Source of the DNA: a virus
DNA: 31,239 nucleotides
Strand: one strand, 5' to 3'
IMG/VR virus record: IMGVR_UViG_3300046818_000017
Location: 1 to 31,239 of that record
The position numbers and the translations under genes were made by a program. The notes under the pieces were generated by a model, which did not search any database, had not been told where the DNA came from, and saw only the letters and a list, made by a program, of their open reading frames with translations. Positions 24,567-31,004 of the stretch are shown here, piece after piece (the first letter of the stretch is position 1; every line of letters begins with the position of its first letter).

Positions 24567-26352
24567 TCATCCCTCCAGCCATAGAACTGGCAATGTCATC
24601 ACTAATAAACATGCTGTTTAAGTCGTAGGCGTCTGTGGACTCAACGATGTCTTTGAGGACTTTTTCTGCGGCTTGAATCACATTGATGAAGAACTCCTTG
24701 ACCGGCGGCGGCGTCTGCGGATTGTAGACCACGCCTAACATCTTGGTGATCTCCATGGCGTGCTGAATAATCAAACCATAGAGCCGTTCATTAGCCTGCC
24801 GTCTCATTTCTTTGTTGATCGCCCGCGTACTGACTTCGATGGTGACGCCGACGAGTCCCAGGATGGTATCCGAGCGCTCAAATAGTGATCGGACCATGCC
24901 ACCGCGTTCTTGTCCGAGCATGGATTCGGGACTGGTGGCGGCGTCGGGGTCGGGGAGTCCGTTTTGCTGGAAGGCTTCAAGCAGTAGTTCGCCATAGCGT
25001 TGGAACGCGTCCCGTCCCAAAGTAACAGAGAGGTCGTCTCGTTGCGCGCCCTGCTCGGCAAGGAACATAGTAGTTGTCGCAGCAGCGCGGTTGGTAAGGG
25101 TGCTTTCGCGTCCGATTGCCGCATCAGAGATGCCTATCCTCCTCTCTAACAAACTGATAGTGAGACTTTCATCCTGCACGGTAGACATATAGGAGCGGGG
25201 CAAGTCGAGCACATCTAAGTCGTTGATGTCATTGACCAGCCAGATTTTACCAGGATACCAGCGAGTCGATTCATTTATACCATTGACGGGGCGACCCTTG
25301 AGCATGACGTTATTGGCAATGGTGGCGTTATCGCGGCGCTGGTTGTGGATGGTAGAGACTTCGGACTGATAGTGTTCGGCTTGTTCGCAGATACCAAGAC
25401 CATCGAACTCCCCTTCGCGTCGCACGAAAGGAGCACTGAAATAGGGACGCTTGCCATAGGCACGGGTGTTAGGTGCGTAATACAGAAGCTGTTTGGACTC
25501 GAAGTGGAAGATGCCCTCATACTCTTCCGGATAATTATCGCCATCAAGATCATAACAAAAGCTAATAAAAAATATCTCATAGGGGGTTACGTCTTCTTCG
25601 ACCCGGACGTCTTCATCTTGGTTTTTGTTCGTCGGTTTGACTTTGTCGAAGTCGATATCGATTTGGTTTTCATAGGCGAGTCGTTGGAGATAGGAGCGAG
25701 CCAGCCACGACCGATGGCCCACGAGGGGTGCTTTGTCGAGGTCATCGTATCCGGGGGTGATGAGGAAGTCTTCCCGGGGAATCCATTTGGCGTCGGGGTG
25801 TTTGATGCGGCCTTGCGGCTCGGCCGGGCCACTGGTGATATCTCTCCTGACTAAGTAGGGAATATCGACGAAGCCGACATATCCCACACCGGTCCCGACT
25901 TTACAACGGTCCCGCTCGAAGTTCTCGACCAGCTGTTGTCCTTTCCACAAGGACTTCTCGGCCAGATCCAGATAGTCCGACAGCGCTTGCACGCTATCGG
26001 CATTCTCTGGCACCTTGCTACTCAGGCTGAGGAAGGGAGTCGGACTCCTGAGCGCATTGACGTGCTTGGCAACAAATTGGTCCACGTAGGTGGCCCCAAG
26101 GGCAATACTCAAATTGGATGCATTCTCCCACGGCCAATTCTTCTGGGCATACTTAGGCGCGGCGTCATAGATTTCCCATAACCGTTCCAACCTTCCGATC
26201 AGTACATTCTCGCGGTACTGCACACACTCCTCCAGCCGCGCGGTTAAGTACGTTACAAGCCTTTCGTCTTGGGTCCGCAGACTTGCATCCCCCAGCCCCT
26301 CCCCATCCGCCTCCTCGTCCACCACAACATCAATGTAATTGTCGTCTGCCAT
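24475..26352 (-). CDS. Portal protein
   Basis: A 625-residue protein whose ATG overlaps the upstream stop by one base (TAATG). It has the build of P22/SU10-like portals. An N-terminal helical wing includes RLERLWEIYDAAPKYAQKNW and PWENASNLSIALGATYVDQF. The stem and clip region includes GVGYVGFVDIPY and PEEYEGIFHFESKQLL. A crown-side helix follows (NQRRDNATIANNVMLKG, later TNRAAATTTMFLAEQGAQRD). The tail is Gly/Ala/Asn/Gln-rich. The protein forms the dodecameric ring at one head vertex through which DNA is packaged by the terminase encoded two genes upstream. The last 92 bases also encode the start of another protein. Confidence 0.85.
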   Translation of the reverse strand: MADDNYIDVVVDEEADGEGLGDASLRTQDERLVTYLTARLEECVQYRENVLIGRLERLWEIYDAAPKYAQKNWPWENASNLSIALGATYVDQFVAKHVNALRSPTPFLSLSSKVPENADSVQALSDYLDLAEKSLWKGQQLVENFERDRCKVGTGVGYVGFVDIPYLVRRDITSGPAEPQGRIKHPDAKWIPREDFLITPGYDDLDKAPLVGHRSWLARSYLQRLAYENQIDIDFDKVKPTNKNQDEDVRVEEDVTPYEIFFISFCYDLDGDNYPEEYEGIFHFESKQLLYYAPNTRAYGKRPYFSAPFVRREGEFDGLGICEQAEHYQSEVSTIHNQRRDNATIANNVMLKGRPVNGINESTRWYPGKIWLVNDINDLDVLDLPRSYMSTVQDESLTISLLERRIGISDAAIGRESTLTNRAAATTTMFLAEQGAQRDDLSVTLGRDAFQRYGELLLEAFQQNGLPDPDAATSPESMLGQERGGMVRSLFERSDTILGLVGVTIEVSTRAINKEMRRQANERLYGLIIQHAMEITKMLGVVYNPQTPPPVKEFFINVIQAAEKVLKDIVESTDAYDLNSMFISDDIASSMAGGMNGNESAAMGGAAPANGAPLPGGPQQGALLQ

Positions 26353-26621
26353 TATTTATATCCTGCCCGTGTCATTGATTCCGGCAATGGTGGCGGGTCA
26401 GGTAGTCCAATTTGATTCGGAACATACAACAGTGCTTGCACCGCACATCGCTTTGCTTCCAGCAAACACTCAAAGGCATTTTGCTTGTGTATATTGTCTG
26501 GCAAGGCCTCTCCCAATGCATCGGCAAAGTCGGCAAATTGCTGACTCAACGCCCGCAGATGGGGCGGCAAATGGTCATAATGAAAGAATTGAATCATGTC
26601 ATGCGGTAATTGTTGTGCCAT
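26352..26621 (-). CDS. Helical-hairpin protein, candidate Acb2/Tad1-type nucleotide sponge
   Basis: An 89-residue protein with AGGATACTAAT before the ATG. It reads FFHYDHLPPHLRALSQQFAD, then LGEALPD, then AFECLLEAKRCAVQALLYV. The pattern H/Y-x-x-LP-x-x-L near the N-terminus, LA-like helix, LPD turn, and a second helix ALxxLLEAKxxAVxA is widespread in small phage proteins encoded near terminase and portal genes. It resembles the two-helix hairpin of Acb2/Tad1, which sequesters the cyclic nucleotide signals of CBASS. The second helix here lacks the MWAN motif I associate with confirmed Acb2. The anti-defence role is therefore a hypothesis; a head-assembly accessory is equally possible. Confidence 0.6.
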   Translation of the reverse strand: MAQQLPHDMIQFFHYDHLPPHLRALSQQFADFADALGEALPDNIHKQNAFECLLEAKRCAVQALLYVPNQIGLPDPPPLPESMTRAGYK

Positions 26622-26622
26622 A

Positions 26623-28230
26623 TTAGTATCCTGTGAATTGGTCCCTGCCGTCGCCGTAACCTTGGGTCTGCGGCATCACCACGTCATCCTCGTCTCCCAC
26701 CAGAGAGCGGATTTCATCTCTCGGATTCGGGGGAGTAGAACTCACAGTTGGTATAGTCCACACGTAGGGCAAGTAGGCCGCGGCATCTAAGAGATCCATC
26801 AGCCCAGTTGGAAAACTCTCCCACTCATCCAAGAATTCGGTCATGCTGGGATGGAGATAGATATGGCCGTTCTCCCCAAAGGGCGTGAAGGCTCTGATAC
26901 GCGAGAGCTTTGAGGCTCCACCGTCTGGTTTCACGCCTTTCACCATCATGTCGGGATACGCACTCAGCAGCCACTCTTTCATGGTGACTTGGGCGGCAAC
27001 GGTTTCCACGGCAAAGATGATCGGTTTCCAGAACAGGTATTCCGCACGCGCCATCTCCAGCGCGCCTTTGGGAGTCGTGGCCTTTGCTAATGCCGAAAGT
27101 ATGATTATCTGAAAGTGGTCCATCGCATGTTGGGGTTTGGCCAGACCGACAACAATGTTGGCAGAGCGACTACTTTGGGAATTCTTGGAGACGTTCGGGT
27201 CCAAGACCTGGTAAATGAACAAGTCATGAAGGAACACTTTTCGCGTCGTCCCATCCGGGGCATGAAGAAGAAAGAACCGTCGCCCGAGCGCATCGGTACC
27301 TTTACTGTAAGTATTGAGATCCGCCGCCGACAGCTCGAAAAAGCCTTCCGCAGGCGTCTGGTTGAGGATCTGGAGACTATAGTTCCGGTTACCGATCTTG
27401 CGCCGGATACGCTCCAGGGTGAGCAGAGGGAACCGGGCAGGAAATAGTGCACTGCCGTCCGGTGCGGTCGGACCGCAGTGAAAGATATCAAGCCCGGTCT
27501 CTTTCTCCATCATGTCCTGATAGAGGTCGTGCGGGGACCATCGGGTCCCGTAGGTATCCAAGCGTGAGGTATTGGGATCGACGAGCAAGTGCATGGACAA
27601 GTTATGATCGTCTTTCGCCATCTGCATGGTAGCGGGACTGCGTTGGGCTTCTTTGCCGATCACGTCATCTTCTTTTATTCGGGTGTAATGCCGAGACGTT
27701 GAAGCTCCACCAACGCCGATAGCTTCGATAGAGAGCTCTGGATATTCCCCATCTCGGGGAAAGAGAAGCCCGTCTTGATTCCACTTATCGGCAAAGTCGG
27801 GGATGCGCTCGGGAAAGAGCCACTGCCATATAGAGCAGCCTTCAGGGACGCGTCTAATGCGATATAGAAACTTTTGGGCATTGATATGGATTTCATTACG
27901 AATGAGAATCCTTTCCTCGGGTTCGGTGGAGATGATGCGTACGGTGTCAGCAATCGTCCATAAACTGGTCTTCAAGAAATCTCTGGGAACCAGTCCCAGT
28001 TTGGTGAGGGTATCATTCTGCATCCAGGCAGCCATAGCGGCATGAATGCCGGTATTGACGAGATTGAAGCCAATGACCCACGCCATGAACAGGGTATAGT
28101 CGGAGGCGAGCCGTTTGAGGCGGAGGCGGTGGGCGTCGGCGTCATTGCCCGCGACGAGGCCGGTGCCATAGATGCGGTCATCGCCGAAGTCCCAGGTGCT
28201 ACTATCGATGCGCTCTGGCCCCACGTTCAT
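26623..28230 (-). CDS. terL: Terminase large subunit
   Basis: A 535-residue packaging ATPase-nuclease. ATPase part: Walker-A-like LVPRDFLKTSLWTI (80-93, the PRDFLKTS variant rather than GxxxxGKT), Walker B IKEDD (185-189), and a coupling segment YGTRWSPHD (227-235). RNase H-like nuclease part: LDPN with D344, IFAVET with E409, and LMDLLDAAAYL with D479/D482, a plausible metal-binding set. It motors DNA through the portal encoded downstream and cuts the concatemer. The ATG overlaps the stop of the preceding 51-residue gene (ATGA), so translation is coupled. The packaging strategy (cos, pac or terminal repeats) cannot be read from this sequence. Confidence 0.87.
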   Translation of the reverse strand: MNVGPERIDSSTWDFGDDRIYGTGLVAGNDADAHRLRLKRLASDYTLFMAWVIGFNLVNTGIHAAMAAWMQNDTLTKLGLVPRDFLKTSLWTIADTVRIISTEPEERILIRNEIHINAQKFLYRIRRVPEGCSIWQWLFPERIPDFADKWNQDGLLFPRDGEYPELSIEAIGVGGASTSRHYTRIKEDDVIGKEAQRSPATMQMAKDDHNLSMHLLVDPNTSRLDTYGTRWSPHDLYQDMMEKETGLDIFHCGPTAPDGSALFPARFPLLTLERIRRKIGNRNYSLQILNQTPAEGFFELSAADLNTYSKGTDALGRRFFLLHAPDGTTRKVFLHDLFIYQVLDPNVSKNSQSSRSANIVVGLAKPQHAMDHFQIIILSALAKATTPKGALEMARAEYLFWKPIIFAVETVAAQVTMKEWLLSAYPDMMVKGVKPDGGASKLSRIRAFTPFGENGHIYLHPSMTEFLDEWESFPTGLMDLLDAAAYLPYVWTIPTVSSTPPNPRDEIRSLVGDEDDVVMPQTQGYGDGRDQFTGY

Positions 28231-28382
28231 TTCTTTTTCCGTCTCCTTGAAACTGCTAATCCGATTGCGACGGCCTGACGACGACTGCGGACCTTTGGCC
28301 CTTTCTTTGAACCCGAGTGCAATTTACCCGCTTTCCATTCGTGCATCACAACAGCCATTTTCGATTTGCGTGCGCGACTCAT
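28227..28382 (-). CDS. Small basic protein (DUF6496-like)
   Basis: A 51-residue basic protein. It reads MHEWKAGKLHSGSKKGP, then VRSRRQAVAIGLAVSRRRKK. The order H-E-W/F-K-x-G-K-L-x-S-G-S, then V-x-S-R-x-Q-A-x-A-I-x-L matches the small DUF6496 family by my recollection. The family is frequent in phages and bacteria and has no established function. High Lys/Arg content suggests nucleic-acid binding. Its stop overlaps the terminase ATG. The frame has no internal stop over its 52 codons. A longer N-terminus is unlikely, since the previous gene ends 2 bases upstream. Confidence 0.75.
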   Translation of the reverse strand: MSRARKSKMAVVMHEWKAGKLHSGSKKGPKVRSRRQAVAIGLAVSRRRKKK

Positions 28383-28384
28383 AA

Positions 28385-28606
28385 TCACATACGAAGAATA
28401 TCGGAGAGGTCACGGACGACCATGTCCAGCACTTGACCGGGTGTGCGATCACGGAGGGCAATGAGGCGATTCGTCTCGTCCTGGTGGAAGGCAATCTTCT
28501 TGTCGAGGAGGTCCCGCAGCGAGCGATTGCGAAGCTTGGTATCCTTGGCATAGGCGGCTTCATCGAGGGTCGTGGGGGTTTCTTCTTTGCTTTGTTTTTC
28601 ACTCAC
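28385..28606 (-). CDS. Small charged helical protein
   Basis: A 73-residue protein with GTG start overlapping the previous stop (GTGA). It is strongly charged: a disordered N-terminus (SEKQSKEETPTTLDEA) and two amphipathic helices (SLRDLLDKKIAFHQDETNRL, QVLDMVVRDLSDIL). No family recognised. A regulatory or packaging-accessory role is possible from its place between small-terminase and large-terminase genes. Confidence 0.7.
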   Translation of the reverse strand: MSEKQSKEETPTTLDEAAYAKDTKLRNRSLRDLLDKKIAFHQDETNRLIALRDRTPGQVLDMVVRDLSDILRM

Positions 28607-28773
28607 GGTAACTCCAAGAATCGTTGATAGAGGAGGAGCAGGAGCACGAGGAGGGTAAGGAGGAAGAGCATACGTTTGACATAATCGGGAAAGACGGTTG
28701 CGGAGAAGATGAGATAGAGGACGATGCCTGAGACGAAGGCGACGATAACGGGATGGGTATGGTCATGGCCCAC
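28603..28773 (-). CDS. Small two-helix membrane protein
   Basis: A 56-residue ORF with GTG start at 28773 (GHDHTHP N-terminus). It holds two hydrophobic helices, VIVAFVSGIVLYLIFSA and MLFLLTLLVLLLLLYQ, separated by a short charged loop (FPDYVKR). It ends with RFLELP and overlaps the next gene by 4 bases. The competing ATG frame over the same DNA gives a Ser-rich sequence of shadow type. GAGGG lies upstream. Membrane topology resembles small holin-like proteins, but a lysis role is only a possibility. The His-rich N-terminus might bind metal. Confidence 0.65.
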   Translation of the reverse strand: MGHDHTHPVIVAFVSGIVLYLIFSATVFPDYVKRMLFLLTLLVLLLLLYQRFLELP

Positions 28774-28777
28774 CTCA

Positions 28778-28963
28778 TTACCCAACCCTCGGGAGCAGGA
28801 TGGAACCGCCGAGGAAGACACGGACCAGCCACAACAAGAGGACGACGATAATGACAACACGGATAATGAGCTTGATACTGGGATCGATAGGGAGCAGTTG
28901 TTCGATGAGATAGAGGACGGCCCCGACGACGATAAGGATGATGATGAGGCCGATGAGATCCAT
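28778..28963 (-). CDS. Small two-helix membrane protein (Thivi_2564-like)
   Basis: A 61-residue protein with GGAGGGCAGG upstream. Two helices, LIGLIIILIVVGAVLYLI and IIRVVIIVVLLLWLVRVF, flank a short loop EQLLPIDPSIK. This arrangement with the P-I/M-D-x-x-I-K loop matches a small family of phage and bacterial membrane proteins annotated Thivi_2564-like, known to me only by recollection. It starts directly after the upstream stop and ends 4 bases before the next start. Possible holin; evidence is topology only. Confidence 0.75.
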   Translation of the reverse strand: MDLIGLIIILIVVGAVLYLIEQLLPIDPSIKLIIRVVIIVVLLLWLVRVFLGGSILLPRVG

Positions 28964-29197
28964 CTACAACCTGCCCTCCGGAATGGGGTCGAGGGCAAAG
29001 GGAGTAACGACTGACCAGATCCCTTGGGGCGACTGCGAGATGAAATCGCCGAGGTTAACGAAGAGGTCTTGGGCGTCGGTATGGATGGAGAGGGAGGAGT
29101 CAGGATTCACGTGTACGTCTCCTGGGGCATCGTTTCCAGATTGGATGAGATCGAGCGTGGCGGGCGATCCATCCCAGCGTATGGGGTTGGTGGTCAT
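28964..29197 (-). CDS. Small protein of unknown function
   Basis: A 77-residue protein. I start it at MTTNPI because AGGAG lies seven bases before that ATG; a GTG 33 bases upstream has no site. Segments WDGSPATLDLIQSGNDAPGD and AQDLFVNLGDFISQ suggest a mixed fold without membrane segments. No family recognised. It follows a 124-base gap after the small-terminase candidate that contains a tiny basic frame. Confidence 0.65.
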   Translation of the reverse strand: MTTNPIRWDGSPATLDLIQSGNDAPGDVHVNPDSSLSIHTDAQDLFVNLGDFISQSPQGIWSVVTPFALDPIPEGRL

Positions 29198-29207
29198 GCC
29201 TTTTCTC

Positions 29208-29258
29208 CTAGCATGGGCCAAGTCCACCACGTTTCTTCTTTTTGCCTTTACCCTTCAT
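29208..29258 (-). CDS. Tiny Lys-rich ORF (uncertain)
   Basis: A 16-codon frame, MKGKGKKKKRGGLGPC, whose ATG overlaps the stop of a short upstream basic frame (PRKSNPRTKGNRKRK) as AAAATGA. The stop TAG runs into the AGGAG site of the next gene. Both peptides are extremely basic, so they could be two coupled micro-proteins or one protein joined by a -1 shift at CGAAAATGA. The ribosome site is weak. I list it as uncertain. Confidence 0.3.
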   Translation of the reverse strand: MKGKGKKKKRGGLGPC

Positions 29259-29321
29259 TTTCGCTTTCTGTTCCCTTTCGTTCGAGGATTGGATTTACGG
29301 GGGGTCAATTCCTCAACACGA

Positions 29322-29915
29322 TCAATCGTCCTTATCGAAGTCGAGATCGCGGACTACGGGGTGTACGGGTCCATTCCAGCCCTCTTGAGAAGCCATGAGT
29401 CTTTCCTCTTCACTGAGGGAGCCATTGCCGATGCGGTGAAAGGATTGGAACTCGGGAGCGATGGTACCAGGGGGAACTTGCTGTTGGGCGAATGCCCTTT
29501 CTAGTTCTGCGAGTTTGGCAAGGGACTCATCGTTGAGAGTAATACGAGACTGGAGGGGAGGAGTTTTGTGGCCGACGACGGAGGCCCGGTCGAGGATGTC
29601 CTTGGACATAGAGACCATGGTACGGGCGTCGAGCTCTTGTCCTACAACGGAAGTGACGGCGACGTCGAGGGCATGGTTGGAGGCAAGACGGATGAGGATA
29701 TCTTGGAGGGGGAGGGAAGCGGCGTCTGCATGAGGCGGCAGGAATTGTTGCAGGAAGGACCGGGGGAGGGCGCGGATGAGCGCAGAAGGCGAGACGCCTG
29801 CTTCAGCGGCCAAGACCAGAGGATCTTCGTTGGTTTCCAAGCAGATCTTCACCAAGGCATCAAGATTGCGGTGTTTGTCACGGAGCCGATTAGGAGTCGT
29901 GAAATGATCGTCCAC
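29322..29915 (-). CDS. Putative terminase small subunit (HTH DNA-binding protein)
   Basis: A 197-residue protein with GTG start at 29915, AGGA nine bases upstream. The N-terminal part holds LVLAAEAGVSPSALIRALPR (about residues 33-52), a good helix-turn-helix. The middle is helical, including VVGQELDARTMVSMSKDILD, with RITLNDESLAKLAELERAF further on; the C-terminus is acidic (DLDFDKDD). First gene of the leftward block, DNA-binding fold, and large terminase a few genes on point to the packaging small subunit, which recognises the phage DNA. A transcription regulator is the main alternative. No known small-terminase signature outside the HTH is seen. Confidence 0.6.
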   Translation of the reverse strand: MDDHFTTPNRLRDKHRNLDALVKICLETNEDPLVLAAEAGVSPSALIRALPRSFLQQFLPPHADAASLPLQDILIRLASNHALDVAVTSVVGQELDARTMVSMSKDILDRASVVGHKTPPLQSRITLNDESLAKLAELERAFAQQQVPPGTIAPEFQSFHRIGNGSLSEEERLMASQEGWNGPVHPVVRDLDFDKDD

Positions 29916-29969
29916 AGAGCATGTCCTACACGGGGAACACCAAAAAGTATAGAGCGAAGTAGGTGTTTG

Positions 29970-29986
29970 TACTACGTAATGTAGTA
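29970..29986. promoter_or_regulatory. Operator-like inverted repeat TACTAC/GTAGTA
   Basis: TACTAC-GTAAT-GTAGTA is a 6-bp dyad with a 5-base spacer, 55 bases upstream of the small-terminase start. TACTAC recurs at 30032, 30344 and 30599. Six-base boxes this frequent in noncoding DNA suggest a binding site for a regulator, perhaps of the late block. No protein is identified. Confidence 0.45.
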
Positions 29987-30021
29987 GTAATTGAATGGAT
30001 GTGTATGGGATGGACTTGCTG

Positions 30022-30030
30022 TGTGGATAA
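30022..30030 (-). promoter_or_regulatory. Perfect DnaA box TTATCCACA
   Basis: TGTGGATAA on the plus strand is the exact complement of the E. coli consensus DnaA box TTATCCACA. It lies in AT-rich DNA right next to a TACTAC box. Only one perfect copy was found, so origin function is suggestive only. Confidence 0.5.
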
Positions 30031-30083
30031 ATACTACAAAGTGTGAGGGGTCATTTCCAACCCTTCTTTCACTTCTATTTTTA

Positions 30084-30112
30084 CCTATATACACAGATAA
30101 CATACACGTAAA
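30084..30112 (-). promoter_or_regulatory. Weak candidate leftward promoter
   Basis: On the minus strand TTTACG (30112-30107) and TATAGG (30089-30084) are separated by 17 bases, each matching 4 of 6 consensus positions. It would start ~160 bases before the small-terminase gene. A second weak candidate (TTGATA-18-CATATT) lies at 30259-30230. Late promoters may instead be phage-specific. Confidence 0.2.
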
Positions 30113-30286
30113 TACTTTTATGAAGTAATCTCAAAAAAGCCCTTAGGAAACAATAATATACGTGACAATTAACCAAAAGGTGGAGGCAGGGAAGGGAAAA
30201 ACTGAAGGCTTGATGAAAGCAGGAAAATAAATATGACAAAGAAAGTCTAACAATATCAATAGAAAGATGATGTACATAAAATATAT

Positions 30287-30316
30287 TTGACAAGAAAACG
30301 TTAAATATGGTAGAAA
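30287..30316 (+). promoter_or_regulatory. Candidate rightward promoter of a small RNA
   Basis: TTGACA (30287-30292), an 18-base spacer, then TAGAAA (30311-30316; 4 of 6 matches). The -35 is perfect. Transcription would start near 30323 and reach the terminator about 100 bases on. Confidence 0.45.
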
Positions 30317-30322
30317 CAACCT

Positions 30323-30426
30323 TGTTGGGGCGAGACTAATCACTACTACTAGTTCTTCTGTCTTACTGCACTAATCGTACCAAAGAGATTTCGAGACCGC
30401 ATTCCTCATAAGGGTGCGGTTTTTTT
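30323..30426 (+). ncRNA. Candidate small RNA between promoter and terminator
   Basis: The stretch between the candidate promoter and the intrinsic terminator has no ORF and would give an RNA of roughly 100 nt. The 5' part can form a weak GAGAC/GTCTT stem with a long loop that holds the unpaired run TAATCACTACTACTAG; the 3' end is the strong terminator stem and U-run. This layout is typical of Hfq-type small RNAs. No T-arm or acceptor stem supports a tRNA. Target unknown. Confidence 0.35.
30396..30426 (+). terminator. Strong intrinsic terminator, plus strand
   Basis: ACCGCA-tt-CCT, loop CATA, AGG-g-TGCGGT, then seven T. The stem is interrupted only by a small internal loop. No T-run follows in the minus direction, so it stops rightward transcription only. 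The only visible rightward source is the candidate small RNA or antisense from further left. Confidence 0.75.
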
Positions 30427-30681
30427 GTGCTTTCGTTGTTCACTACTTGTGAGCAATACGTTATCGGACATCTTCTTTTCGCTTTCTCTACGCTCGCAAA
30501 CTTTCATTCGCACTCCAGCTTGCAGCTTCCCTGGTCGCCGCTTCGCGGCTCCCCTTCCCCCTGGTGAGGCTCTAGGCCACAACTGGCTTGCCCAAATCTA
30601 CTACCTTTGAAAAAATGGTGCGCGATTGTACGTGTGAGTGGTTTTGGATCACACGCAGTTACATGGGGGCCAGGCACCCTC

Positions 30682-30724
30682 TTCACATACGTATACACAC
30701 AGGTAGTTCACATACAGCTACACA
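30682..30724 (+). repeat. Two direct repeats TTCACATAC-N3-TACACA
   Basis: The motif occurs at 30682-30699 and 30707-30724, start-to-start 25 bases. A third TTCACATAC lies at 30959-30967, 2 bases before the -35 box of the right-end promoter. This looks like iterons or an activator/repressor site (inference). Confidence 0.6.
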
Positions 30725-30782
30725 TACACATGCGTCTACACACCACAATACACGCACTCTCCAGCAGCAATACATAATATAA

Positions 30783-30847
30783 CTAACAGTTAATATACAT
30801 ATCACAAAATGTGTATAGCACTATTAGTTACACATAACAATCAGTTA
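30783..30847 (+). repeat. Three copies of CWAWYAGTTA
   Basis: CTAACAGTTA (30783), CTATTAGTTA (30821) and CAATCAGTTA (30838) share a consensus within 65 bases. Between them TATACA (30794) and TGTATA (30812) form a dyad. The cluster resembles a multi-site operator. Confidence 0.45.
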
Positions 30848-30864
30848 GAGACACTCCTGCCTGT

Positions 30865-30883
30865 GATGTCACTTCGTGACATC
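30865..30883. other. Perfect 8-bp hairpin GATGTCAC/GTGACATC
   Basis: The arms are separated by TTC. Only CTTCTTGG follows on the plus strand, so terminator function is doubtful. Located 87 bases before the right-end -35 box; could be a dyad operator or an RNA element. Confidence 0.6.
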
Positions 30884-30969
30884 CTTCTTGGTAAAGTACT
30901 TTGTATGAGAGAGTATGGTGATCCATGCCAGGAATTACCTCAATTACACCAAATATCCTTCACATACAC

Positions 30970-30998
30970 TTGACATATTCACAAAACATGCATAGAAT
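30970..30998 (+). promoter_or_regulatory. Near-consensus sigma-70 promoter
   Basis: TTGACA (30970-30975), spacer exactly 17 bases, TAGAAT (30993-30998). This matches 11 of 12 consensus positions, the best promoter in the window. A TTCACATAC box ends 2 bases upstream. The predicted start of transcription falls at about 31004-31005, the A of the following ATG. Confidence 0.75.
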
Positions 30999-31004
30999 AG
31001 GTAC

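Larger units (their letters stand above)
29916..31004. other. AT-rich noncoding control region (possible origin)
   Basis: About 1.1 kb without a convincing gene lies between the leftward virion block and a rightward ORF. It is visibly richer in A and T than the coding block, except for about 30,480-30,680. It holds a perfect DnaA box, several TACTAC boxes, two families of short direct repeats, a perfect hairpin, a plus-strand promoter and terminator pair, and a consensus promoter at its right end. Short ORFs inside are low-complexity or lack ribosome sites. This is the expected place for early/late control and possibly replication start (inference). Confidence 0.6.

Noticed and set aside
28599-28832. 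Minus-strand Ser-rich ORF with an ATG start
   Set aside because: The alternative frame from GTG 28773 encodes two clean membrane helices; the Ser-rich frame is its shadow.
30323-30426. tRNA gene
   Set aside because: A TTCGA stretch is present near 30390, but no matching T-stem, anticodon arm or acceptor stem can be drawn.
30504-30782. Short ORFs on both strands (64 codons each)
   Set aside because: No ribosome site; sequence is His/Thr-rich from CA repeats or lacks any protein-like pattern.
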